Below, piece by piece: positions 56,699 to 64,000 of a DNA stretch of 64,000 nt. Both the position numbers and the translations under genes were made by a program. Every line of letters begins with the position of its first letter. The stretch's first letter is position 1. This DNA is from Xanthobacteraceae bacterium (lineage in GTDB: Bacteria; Pseudomonadota; Alphaproteobacteria; Rhizobiales; Xanthobacteraceae), in contig SCUB01000001.1 of the NCBI GenBank assembly GCA_004297465.1, positions 124,001-188,000 on the forward strand, in the 5' to 3' direction. The notes beneath the pieces are model-generated. The model made no database searches, was not told the origin of the DNA, and was given only the letters and a program-made list of their open reading frames with translations.

Positions 56699-58049
56699 GC
56701 AGGCCAGCGCCGCACCCGTGGTGCGTTTCGCGCCGTCGCCGACCGGGCGCATCCACATCGGCAACGCGCGCACCGCGCTGTTCAACTGGCTGCATGCCCG
56801 CAGGCATGGCGGGCAGTTCATCCTGCGCTACGACGACACCGATCGCGCGCGCTCGACGGCGGAGTTCGCCGACGCCATCGCCGCCGATCTCGCCTGGCTC
56901 GGGATCGTACCCGACCGCGTCGTGCGCCAGTCCGACCGCTTCGCGCTCTATGACGCCGCCGCCGGGCGTTTGCGCGCGGCGGGCAGGCTGTACGCCTGCT
57001 ACGAGACCGAGGAGGAGCTGGAGTATCGCCGCCGCCGTCAACTCGCCCAGCATCGCGCGCCCGTCTACGACCGCGCCGCGCTCAGGCTTTCCGCCGACGA
57101 CCGCGCAAGGCTGGAAGGCGAGGGCCGCAAGCCCTACTGGCGCTTCCTGCTGGATGCGCGCACCGTGACCTGGCGCGACGGCGTGCGCGGCCCCCAGCAT
57201 ATCGACTGCGCCTCGCTGTCCGATCCGGTGCTGATCCGCGCCGACGGCAGCTACCTCTACACGCTGCCCTCGGTGATCGACGACATCGATCTTGGCGTCA
57301 CCGACATCATCCGCGGCGAGGATCACGTCACCAACACGGGCGTGCAGATCCAGCTGTTCGAGCTGCTGGGTTCGGGCGCGCCGCGCTTTGCCCACCACAA
57401 CCTGCTGACGCTGCCGAGCGGCGAGGGCCTCTCCAAGCGGCTCGGCCATCTTTCGCTCGCCGCGCTGCGCGAGCAGGGGTTTGAACCGGCGGCGGTGGCA
57501 GCTCTCGCGGTGCTGATCGGCACCTCGCACAGCGTCGAGCCGGTGAGCGACGTGGCTTCGCTGGCCGGCAAGGTCGATCTTGCCGACATCTCGCATTCGG
57601 CCGCCAAGTTCGATCCCGCCGAGCTTGACGCGCTCAACGCCCGCACGCTGCACGCCATGCCCCATGAAGGCGTCGCCGCGCGGCTCGCCGCGCTCGGCGT
57701 CGGCGGCGGCGAGGCGTTCTGGCTCGCGGTGCGCGGCAACCTGACGCGGCTTGCGGAGGCGCGCGAATGGTGGGGCGTGGTGACCGCCGACGGCGGCTAC
57801 GGCCGCGCCGAGGATGCCGAGCTGCTGGGCATCGCGCGCGAGCATCTGCCCGCCGAGCCTTGGGATGGCGAGACCTGGCCGCGCTGGACCAGGGCGGTGG
57901 CGGCCGCGACCGGCCGGAAGGGCCGCGCGCTGTACCATCCATTGCGGCTGGCGCTGACGGGGCGCGAGCAGGGGCCGGAACTCAAGGCGCTGCTACCGCT
58001 GATCGGGCGCGTGCGCGTGCTGGCGCGCCTCGACGCGGCGCTGGCTTAA
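56691..58049 (+). CDS. gltX: Glutamyl-tRNA synthetase
   Basis: The 452-residue class I synthetase has the HIGH-type motif [16 protein letters not shown] and the KMSKS-type motif [11 protein letters not shown]. It is shorter than the 470-480-residue canonical form, like the second GltX copy of many Alphaproteobacteria. It may charge tRNA-Gln as well as tRNA-Glu, or one of them only; another copy may lie elsewhere. Confidence 0.93.
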   Translation: MSEQASAAPVVRFAPSPTGRIHIGNARTALFNWLHARRHGGQFILRYDDTDRARSTAEFADAIAADLAWLGIVPDRVVRQSDRFALYDAAAGRLRAAGRLYACYETEEELEYRRRRQLAQHRAPVYDRAALRLSADDRARLEGEGRKPYWRFLLDARTVTWRDGVRGPQHIDCASLSDPVLIRADGSYLYTLPSVIDDIDLGVTDIIRGEDHVTNTGVQIQLFELLGSGAPRFAHHNLLTLPSGEGLSKRLGHLSLAALREQGFEPAAVAALAVLIGTSHSVEPVSDVASLAGKVDLADISHSAAKFDPAELDALNARTLHAMPHEGVAARLAALGVGGGEAFWLAVRGNLTRLAEAREWWGVVTADGGYGRAEDAELLGIAREHLPAEPWDGETWPRWTRAVAAATGRKGRALYHPLRLALTGREQGPELKALLPLIGRVRVLARLDAALA

Positions 58050-58053
58050 AGCC

Positions 58054-59190
58054 TTACCGTTGCGGGATGAAGGTCGGTCCGACCGAGCGGATCGGCCGGC
58101 TGCCGTTCGGCTGCTCGGCGGCGGGCGTTTCGTTCGCGGCTGGCGTTGCCGCCTGCGCCGGCGGCGTCGTACCCTTGGCGCCGGCGGGCTGGCGCACCGG
58201 CCTTCCTTGCGCGTCGCGCGGCTGCGACATCTGCTTGGCGCGCTCCTCGGTCACCAGGATGTCGCCCTGTTCCATCGACGAACGGTCGTCGCTGTTTTTC
58301 AAGGCCTCGGCCCATGTCTGGCCCGGCGCCTTGCAGCTGCACGCGGCGTTGTATTCGTGGCGATACTTGAACGCGTTGGGCAGCTGAGTGTAAGGCTGGC
58401 CGTTGATGGACACCGCCTGGTTCATGTCCTCGCCGGGATTGCGATAACTGTAGAGCGCCACCTCGGCGGCCGGGCACAGGCGCTTGCAGGCCTTTTCGTC
58501 GTCGGCGAAACGCGCCGCGGTGGTGGCGAACGAGATCGGGAAATAGAAGCCGTCGCAGCTGCGCACGCACACGGTGCGGTAGTTGTTGCCGACCGGTCCT
58601 TCCGGGGTGGTCGGCCCGCCGAACATGTCGTCGAGCAAGCCGCCGGGCTGGCCGGCGCGCGCGGCCGCGCCGTATTGCGGGCCGCAATTGTTCTGCGCCA
58701 GCGCCAGCAGCACCGAGCGGCGCTGGCTGTCCTGCTCGAAACCGCCGGAGCCGCGCAGCCGCGACAGGCTCGACATGATCTGGTCGAGGTTGCCGCGCAT
58801 CTGCTGAATCTGCGAATTGATCGGGCCGCACTGGGCCGACTGGCTGCCGAAGATCGCGAACAGGCCGGAGCTTTCGCAGCCCATGCGGCGCGCCTGCTGG
58901 GTCAGGCGGTCGATCTCGCCCTGCTGGCGCGAGGCGGCGTCCTCGTAGCGGCGCATCTGTTCGGCGCGCGCGCTGTCGCCATTGCCGCGGTCGATGGCGG
59001 CAAGCTGGCCTTCCAGCCGCTGGCACACCGGATTGCCGCCGGGCGGCCCTCCCGCCGCAAACGGCGGCGGCGGCGCGCCTTGCGCCCGCGCATCGGCGCA
59101 GACGGCCAGGCTCGCCGCGCCGGTCAGGGCGGCGAAGACGAGAGCGGAAAGCTGGCGCAATGAAAGCTGGCGCAATGGCTGAACTGGCAT
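58054..59190 (-). CDS. DUF2865-domain exported protein
   Basis: The 378-residue protein has a signal peptide (cleavage near residue 36) and a coiled-coil part with Gln-rich helices (about 60-130). The Cys-containing DUF2865 core follows (YRTVCVRSCDGFYFPISFAT, CKRLCPAAEVALY, CSCKAPGQTW). The tail is Pro/Ala-rich. Function is unknown; it is frequent in Bradyrhizobium and relatives. The start carries a short repeat (LRQLSLRQLS). ATG 59190 is preferred over longer frames. Confidence 0.82.
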   Translation of the reverse strand: MPVQPLRQLSLRQLSALVFAALTGAASLAVCADARAQGAPPPPFAAGGPPGGNPVCQRLEGQLAAIDRGNGDSARAEQMRRYEDAASRQQGEIDRLTQQARRMGCESSGLFAIFGSQSAQCGPINSQIQQMRGNLDQIMSSLSRLRGSGGFEQDSQRRSVLLALAQNNCGPQYGAAARAGQPGGLLDDMFGGPTTPEGPVGNNYRTVCVRSCDGFYFPISFATTAARFADDEKACKRLCPAAEVALYSYRNPGEDMNQAVSINGQPYTQLPNAFKYRHEYNAACSCKAPGQTWAEALKNSDDRSSMEQGDILVTEERAKQMSQPRDAQGRPVRQPAGAKGTTPPAQAATPAANETPAAEQPNGSRPIRSVGPTFIPQR

Positions 59191-59316
59191 GACCCGGCAA
59201 GATGCGGCCGCGCGGCGGCCAATCGGGGTTCCCATACAGGGTTCCCGCGACAAGGTCACGCCGTTTCGATGGCCTTCCTGTGGCGAAGCGGCCGGATCGC
59301 GAAAAGTTGGGCCCGC

Positions 59317-59625
59317 CTAGCGCTGGCAGGTGATGGCGACGTAATCGTCGCATGTCGCGCTGCTGCAGCCCGGCGTGGCGGTCTGGGGCACCGTGCCGGT
59401 AACATCGTCGGCATCGACCTTGTGGAACGCGCTTGCGCTGGTGTAGGCGCGCGCCTGGCAGAACGCCATCGCCACCGGCAGGCCGCAGCGCTCGCCCTTG
59501 GCGAGGCAACGGTCGACGCCATAGCCGTCGGCCTGATTGGCAACCACGAAAATGCGGGTTTCGGCGAACGTGGAGGACACGCCGAACAACAGCACGCAGC
59601 ACAGCAATGCGGCGACAGATCGCAT
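59317..59625 (-). CDS. Small exported Cys-containing protein
   Basis: The 102-residue product has a signal peptide (MRSVAALLCCVLLFGVSSTFA) and a short mature domain with five Cys (DRCLAKGERCGLPVAMAFCQ and CSSATCDDYVAITC). Function is not recognised; the pattern suggests disulfide bonds in the periplasm. Confidence 0.7.
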   Translation of the reverse strand: MRSVAALLCCVLLFGVSSTFAETRIFVVANQADGYGVDRCLAKGERCGLPVAMAFCQARAYTSASAFHKVDADDVTGTVPQTATPGCSSATCDDYVAITCQR

Positions 59626-59937
59626 GGGACACCCGGATGAGAGAAAATTCCCCGCCTTCTTGATACGGCTAAAGGGTTAAGAATGATTAACCGAGCCGCG
59701 GCGGGGGCCTTGGGGGAACAGGAAACGGCGGAACATCAGACCCTTGACGGCGGGGCCGCGTTTGCCCATTGTGCCGGCCCATGAACGGCCTTTTCACGAT
59801 CTGCGGCATTTGCCGGGAGATTATTCGCTAGCGCTCTTTCGCTGGCTGCGGCCGTCTTTGTCTCCCCTCCGAGAACAAGAGAACGCCCCGGCCAGCGGGC
59901 GGGACTGCTTTTGTTTGTTGCCTTCGCGGGTGGGGAC
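59626..59937. other. Region upstream of cysS
   Basis: About 310 bp without gene, between a leftward gene and cysS. It should hold the cysS promoter. I saw no T-box or other recognisable leader RNA. Confidence 0.4.
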
Positions 59938-61392
59938 ATGGAGCTCAAGCTCTACGATACGCTGACCAAGGAGAAGCGCGCATTCCGGCCGCTCGATGCG
60001 GCCAATGTGCGCATGTATGTGTGCGGGCCGACGGTCTACGACTTCGCCCACGTCGGCAACGCGCGGCCGGTGATCGTGTTCGACGTGCTGTTCCGGCTGC
60101 TGCGCCATGTGTTCGGCGACGATTGCGTCACCTACGTGCGCAACATCACCGACGTCGACGACAAGATCAACGACCGCGCCGCGCGCGACTTCCCCGGCCT
60201 GCCGCTCAACGAGGCGATCCGCAAGGTCACCGCCGCGACCGAGCGGCAGTTCCACGCCGATGTCGACGCGCTCGGCTGCCTGCGGCCGAGCTACGAGCCG
60301 CGCGCCACCGAGCACATCACCGAGATGCGCGCCATGATCGAGCGCCTGGTGGCCAAGGGCCACGCCTATGTCGCCGAGGATCACGTGCTGTTCGCGGTGT
60401 CCTCGATGCCGGCCTATGGGCGGCTGGCGCGGCGCTCGCTCGACGAGATGCTGGCCGGCGCGCGCGTCGAGGTCGCGCCCTACAAGCGCGAGCCGACCGA
60501 CTTCGTGCTGTGGAAGCCCTCGAAGCCGGGCGAGCCGTCATGGCCAAGCCCGTGCGGCATCGCCGCGCCCGGCCGGCCCGGCTGGCACATCGAATGCTCG
60601 GCGATGTCGATGGCGAAACTGCTGGCGCCGTTCGGCGGCGGCCTTGCCTGCGACGATCCCGCGAAGAACACCTTCGACATCCACGGCGGCGGCATCGATC
60701 TCGTGTTTCCGCACCACGAGAACGAGATCGCGCAGTCGTGCTGCGCGTTCGGCACCGAGCGCATGGCCAATGTCTGGATGCACAACGGCTTCCTGCAGGT
60801 CGAGGGCGAGAAGATGTCGAAGAGCCTCGGCAACTTCGTCACCATCAACGAGCTGCTGCGAACTGAGAAATTTGGGCAAAGGAAATGGGAAGGAGCATCG
60901 CTTAGATATGCGATGCTGAGCACACATTATCGCCAACCGATCGACTGGACGATTGAGAGACTTGCCTGGGCACGTAAGCAGCTTTCCGATTTCTCAAAGG
61001 TGGTGAAGCAAGTCGAGACTCCCAGTGTAGATGTCGATAGCCGAGTTGTCTCGGCTCTTTGCGATGATTTGAATACACCAGATATGATCGTTCAACTCAA
61101 TCGACTGTATTCAGAGGTGCTCCATAACCGTACGGATCAAAGAAAAGCCGCCAAATTTAAATCTACATTGGATTTTTTGAGTCTGTCAGTAGATGAGTTG
61201 CAACCAAAAATCAGCGAAAGAGAGATCAATAGCATTGAGACAAAAGTAGCGCACCGAAATGCAGCACGGAAAGCAAAAGACTTTGCCGAGTCCGACCGCA
61301 TCCGCGACGAGCTCGCCGCCATGGGCGTCGTGCTCAAGGACGGCAAGGACGCCAGCGGCAACCCGGTCACGACCTGGGAGATCGCGCGATGA
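59938..61392 (+). CDS. cysS: Cysteinyl-tRNA synthetase, with a mosaic 3' third
   Basis: The 484-residue class I synthetase shows [18 protein letters not shown] (zinc and HIGH region), [11 protein letters not shown] and [11 protein letters not shown]. From about 60862 to about 61293, the part after KMSKS, the DNA turns clearly AT-rich with rare codons (AAA, TTT, AGA, ATA). It returns to GC-rich sequence at [15 protein letters not shown]. The protein is uninterrupted and sensible across both borders, so the gene is probably functional. This looks like allelic replacement from a lower-GC donor. ATG 59938 follows GGGTGGGG. Confidence 0.93.
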   Translation: MELKLYDTLTKEKRAFRPLDAANVRMYVCGPTVYDFAHVGNARPVIVFDVLFRLLRHVFGDDCVTYVRNITDVDDKINDRAARDFPGLPLNEAIRKVTAATERQFHADVDALGCLRPSYEPRATEHITEMRAMIERLVAKGHAYVAEDHVLFAVSSMPAYGRLARRSLDEMLAGARVEVAPYKREPTDFVLWKPSKPGEPSWPSPCGIAAPGRPGWHIECSAMSMAKLLAPFGGGLACDDPAKNTFDIHGGGIDLVFPHHENEIAQSCCAFGTERMANVWMHNGFLQVEGEKMSKSLGNFVTINELLRTEKFGQRKWEGASLRYAMLSTHYRQPIDWTIERLAWARKQLSDFSKVVKQVETPSVDVDSRVVSALCDDLNTPDMIVQLNRLYSEVLHNRTDQRKAAKFKSTLDFLSLSVDELQPKISEREINSIETKVAHRNAARKAKDFAESDRIRDELAAMGVVLKDGKDASGNPVTTWEIAR

Positions 61393-61422
61393 CGTGCCGC
61401 TTCGTCCCGCTCCATCCTCCAT

Positions 61423-61580
61423 CGTCATTGCCGGGCAACCGGATCTCGCCTGCGGCGAGTCCGGCTGTAAACTTGACCCGGGCATCCCACCTCTCTCCCG
61501 TCATGCCCGGGCTCGACCCGGGCATCCAGCTGATGCGCCGGAAGCAAGATGGATTGCCGGGTCAGGCCCGGCAATGACGA
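61423..61580. repeat. Palindromic CCCGGGC-type intergenic repeats
   Basis: CGTCATGCCCGGGCTCGACC and ATTGCCGGGTCAGGCCCGGC at 61500-61580 form two linked palindromes. A worn copy (CGTCATTGCCGGGCA...CTTGACCCGGGCATCC) precedes it at 61423-61487. Such units are common between genes in Bradyrhizobium and relatives. Confidence 0.7.
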
Positions 61581-61626
61581 GTGGGGAGGGCCCGGGCATG
61601 ACAAGGCATGATGGGGAGATCGCGCG

Positions 61627-61740
61627 ATGAAAAGACCGGACACGCCGTTTCCGCGCCACTGGCTGTATTATATCGTTCTGAAGATCGCGCTGATCGCCGC
61701 GGCGGCCGCGCTGGTGCTCAAGTATTATAAGTTCTGGTGA
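61627..61740 (+). CDS. Tiny membrane protein, 37 aa
   Basis: ATG 61627 opens MKRPDTPFPRHWLYYIVLK, then an Ala/Leu-rich helix and KYYKFW before TGA. It has one transmembrane segment with positive residues on both sides. Its stop overlaps a GTG that could start the acetyltransferase gene. No family is recognised; a clean helix and coupling make it likely real. Confidence 0.5.
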   Translation: MKRPDTPFPRHWLYYIVLKIALIAAAAALVLKYYKFW

Positions 61741-61745
61741 GAGCG

Positions 61746-62261
61746 ATGGGTCAGGCGTTTCCCAAACCGACCTTGCGTCCCTATCTGCCGGCGGACCTCG
61801 CGGTGGCGCTGGCGATCTTTGCCGCCAGCGTCGAGGAGCTGACCGGCGAGGATTACAGCGAGGCGCAGCAGGCGGCCTGGATCGCGCTGGCCGACGACGA
61901 GGAGGCGTTCGGCCGGCGTCTGTCCGGACAGCTCACGCTGATCGCGCTGGCGGGCGATGCGCCGGTCGGGTTCGCCTCGCTCAAGGACAATACCCAGATC
62001 GACATGCTGTATGTGCATCCGCATGCGGTGGGGCAGGGCGTCGGCACGGCCTTGTGCGAGGCGCTGGAAAAGCTCGCCGGCGCGCGCGGCGCCACCCGGC
62101 TCACGGTCGAGGCCAGCGATACCGCGCGGCTGTTCTTCACCCACCGCGGCTACGGCGCCGAGCGCCGCAACACGGTGCCGCTCGGCGACGAATGGCTCGG
62201 CACCACGACGATGCTGAAGCTTCTCACCCCCGTGCCTTCCCCCACGAGCATGCCTCAATGA
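61746..62261 (+). CDS. GNAT-family N-acetyltransferase
   Basis: The 171-residue protein has the acetyl-CoA-binding motif A (IDMLYVHPHAVGQGVGTALCE) and DTARLFFTHRGYGAERR. The acceptor is unknown. ATG 61746 or a GTG at 61737 may start it. Its stop overlaps the cimA start (ATGA), so the two are coupled. Confidence 0.87.
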   Translation: MGQAFPKPTLRPYLPADLAVALAIFAASVEELTGEDYSEAQQAAWIALADDEEAFGRRLSGQLTLIALAGDAPVGFASLKDNTQIDMLYVHPHAVGQGVGTALCEALEKLAGARGATRLTVEASDTARLFFTHRGYGAERRNTVPLGDEWLGTTTMLKLLTPVPSPTSMPQ

Positions 62262-63856
62262 CCCGCGAACGGCTCTATCTCTTCGACACCACGCTGCGCG
62301 ACGGCGCCCAGACCAACGGCGTCGATTTCACCGTGCATGACAAGCAGGTGATCGCCGCGATGCTTGACGACCTCGGCATCGATTATGTCGAGGGTGGCTA
62401 TCCCGGCGCCAATCCGTCCGATACCGAGTTCTTCTCGGCCAAGCCGAAGTTCAATCACGCCACCTTCACCGCTTTCGGCATGACCCGGCGGCCAGGCCGT
62501 TCGGCCTCCAACGATCCCGGCATCGCGGCGCTGCTGGAGGCCAAGGCCGACGCCATCTGCTACGTCGCCAAGGCGTGGGACTACCATGTGCGCGTCGCGC
62601 TGGAGACGACGCTGGAGGAAAACCTCGCCTCGATCCGCGACAGCGTCGCCGCGGCCAAGGCCAGGGGCCGCGAGGTGCTGGTCGACTGCGAGCATTTCTT
62701 CGACGGCTACAAGGCCAACCCCGACTACGCGCTGGCCTGCGCGCGCACCGCATACGAGGCGGGAGCGCGCTGGGTGGTGCTGTGCGACACCAACGGCGGC
62801 TCGATGCCGTACGAGATCGAGGCCATCGTGCGCGCTGTTGTTCCGCATGTGCCGGGCGACCATCTCGGCATCCATGCCCATAACGACACCGAGCAGGCGG
62901 TGGCCAATTCGCTCGCCGCGGTGCGCGCCGGCGTGCGCCAGGTGCAGGGATCGCTCAACGGCCTGGGCGAGCGCTGCGGCAACGCCAACCTGTGCTCGAT
63001 CATCCCCACGCTCAAGCTCAAGAAGGAATTCTCCGACAGCCTCGACATCGGCGTCTCCGAGCAGCGGCTGGCGACGCTCCTGCAGGTGTCGCGCACGCTC
63101 GACGACATGCTCAACCGCGTGCCCAACCGCCACGCGCCCTATGTCGGCGACAGCGCCTTCGTCACCAAGGCCGGCATCCATGCCTCGGCGCTCCTGAAGG
63201 AGCCGGCGACCTACGAGCATGTCAGGCCGGAATCGGTCGGCAACAACCGCAAGCTGCTGGTGTCGGATCAGGCCGGCCGCTCCAACGTGCTGGCCGAGCT
63301 GGAGCGCGCCGGCATCGCGGTGGAGAAGGACGATCCGCGGCTTACCCGCCTGCTCGACGAGGTCAAGGAGCGCGAGGCGGCGGGCTATTCCTACGAATCC
63401 GCCGACGCCTCGTTCGCGCTGCTGGCGCGGCGCGTGCTCGGCCGCGTGCCGGAGTATTTCCGCGTCGAGCAGTTCGATGTCAACGTCGAGCAGCGCCACA
63501 ATGCGCTCGGTCACCGCGTCACCGTGGCGATGGCGGTGGTCAAGGTCAATGTCGCCGGCGAGATGCTGATCTCGGCGGCGGAAGGCAACGGCCCGGTCAA
63601 CGCGCTCGACGTCGCGCTGCGCAAGGATCTCGGCAAGTATCAGAAATACATCGACGGGCTGAAGCTCATCGATTATCGCGTCCGCATCCTCAATGGCGGC
63701 ACCGAGGCGGTGACGCGCGTGCTGATCGAGAGCGAGGATGAGAACGGCGATCGCTGGATCACCATCGGCGTGTCGCCCAACATCATCGACGCCTCGTTCC
63801 AGGCGCTGATGGATTCGGTCGTCTACAAGCTGGTCAAGGAGGGCGCGCCGGCCTGA
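62258..63856 (+). CDS. cimA: (R)-citramalate synthase
   Basis: CimA condenses pyruvate and acetyl-CoA to citramalate, the threonine-independent route to isoleucine. The 532-residue protein has the HMGL-like barrel start LFDTTLRDGAQTNGVDFT and the metal site HAHNDTEQAVANSLAA. GAGVRQVQGS-like and NGLGERCGNANL blocks follow, then a C-terminal LeuA dimer regulatory domain. The residues DGAQT and length fit citramalate synthase and not 2-isopropylmalate synthase. Confidence 0.92.
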   Translation: MTRERLYLFDTTLRDGAQTNGVDFTVHDKQVIAAMLDDLGIDYVEGGYPGANPSDTEFFSAKPKFNHATFTAFGMTRRPGRSASNDPGIAALLEAKADAICYVAKAWDYHVRVALETTLEENLASIRDSVAAAKARGREVLVDCEHFFDGYKANPDYALACARTAYEAGARWVVLCDTNGGSMPYEIEAIVRAVVPHVPGDHLGIHAHNDTEQAVANSLAAVRAGVRQVQGSLNGLGERCGNANLCSIIPTLKLKKEFSDSLDIGVSEQRLATLLQVSRTLDDMLNRVPNRHAPYVGDSAFVTKAGIHASALLKEPATYEHVRPESVGNNRKLLVSDQAGRSNVLAELERAGIAVEKDDPRLTRLLDEVKEREAAGYSYESADASFALLARRVLGRVPEYFRVEQFDVNVEQRHNALGHRVTVAMAVVKVNVAGEMLISAAEGNGPVNALDVALRKDLGKYQKYIDGLKLIDYRVRILNGGTEAVTRVLIESEDENGDRWITIGVSPNIIDASFQALMDSVVYKLVKEGAPA

Positions 63857-63927
63857 GGCATGATCCCGAAAAGTGGGAACCGGTTTTCGAAAAAAGATCA
63901 TGCCCGCATGAGGCATGATCCCGAAAG
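63857..63927. repeat. GCATGATC-type palindromic repeat plus partial copy
   Basis: GGCATGATCCCGAAAAGTGG begins a unit that closes with AGATCATGCC at 63905; the first half repeats at 63912-63927. It is the same family as 46063-46112 and sits directly after the cimA stop. Confidence 0.8.
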
Positions 63928-63934
63928 CCCGCCT

Positions 63935-64000
63935 TTACATCCGCGCCGCGGTGCCGGCCTTCATCAGCAGCAGGGCCTCCGGCGCGGTCGCGATGGCGAC
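63935..64000 (-). CDS. C-terminal end of an unidentified leftward gene
   Basis: On the minus strand VAIATAPEALLLMKAGTAARM is followed by TAA at 63935-63937, in GC-rich codon use. Only 21 residues are in the window, too few for a family call. The neighbouring repeat marks the gene end. Confidence 0.4.
   Translation of the reverse strand, partial: VAIATAPEALLLMKAGTAARM

Noticed and set aside
53048-56821. A 1257-codon open frame on the minus strand
   Set aside because: It lies opposite the DAHP synthase, VOC, DODA-type, dgkA and nadE genes, all with clear motifs. The translation is low-complexity Arg/Ala/Gly/His, as expected for an antisense frame in GC-rich DNA.
62255-63916. A 553-codon frame on the minus strand
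   Set aside because: It is antisense to cimA, which has all its motifs on the plus strand.

Overview
The window is GC-rich chromosomal DNA of an alphaproteobacterium, most likely order Hyphomicrobiales (Bradyrhizobium / Rhodopseudomonas / Xanthobacteraceae relatives). This rests on the short GltX, a DUF2865 protein, a caspase-like protein with the Tyr/Ser dyad seen in that order, a TIGR02281-type aspartic protease and GCATGATC-type palindromic repeats. The genus is an inference; no rRNA or tRNA gene was seen.

Layout. (1) 1-2.4 kb: core chromosome with the 5' part of an acyl-CoA synthetase, a small exported protein, a tiny membrane protein and the orphaned 5' end of dusA. (2) About 2.39-34.39 kb: a roughly 32 kb island inserted in the 5' end of dusA. 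Its ends are an imperfect 18-bp repeat (16/18 identical) inside dusA; a prtN-like gene lies at the left end and a decayed tyrosine integrase at the right end, next to a reconstituted dusA. Cargo genes use visibly more A/T at third positions than the flanks. (3) 34.3-64 kb: core genes, including dusA, a histidine kinase, a caspase-like protein, mrp, a TRAP transporter, moaA, gph, rpiA, gor, class II DAHP synthase, nadE, gltX, cysS and cimA.

Island cargo falls into two catabolic modules. Module A (4.3-18.4 kb) has a five-gene ABC importer of the branched-chain amino acid type, a split PEP-synthase-like dikinase (ATP-grasp subunit plus phosphohistidine subunit, the architecture of phenylphosphate synthase PpsB/PpsA), an ACMSD-type amidohydrolase/decarboxylase, an inositol-monophosphatase-family phosphatase, a MetA/SphA-type outer-membrane protein and a BTAD (SARP-like) regulator. 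Relics of an IS3 element in opposite orientation flank its right-hand part. Module B (19.1-32.8 kb) has a TetR regulator, a PaaK-type CoA ligase, a second ABC importer with a LivM-LivG fusion, and a B12-dependent acyl-CoA mutase (large subunit, B12 subunit, MeaB-type GTPase). It also has a PnbA-like nitroreductase, a CaiB-type CoA-transferase broken by two frameshifts, and a truncated enoyl-CoA hydratase. A palindrome upstream of the ABC genes and a related site upstream of the mutase are candidate TetR operators.

My reading is that module A imports a compound, phosphorylates it with ATP, transforms it and dephosphorylates it. Module B imports a carboxylic acid, makes its CoA ester and rearranges the carbon skeleton. 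Substrates are unknown. The mutase differs from methylmalonyl-, isobutyryl- and 2-hydroxyisobutyryl-CoA mutases at the main specificity position. The island can no longer excise on its own because its integrase has lost three catalytic residues. Coordinates and motif positions were read by hand; no database search was possible.
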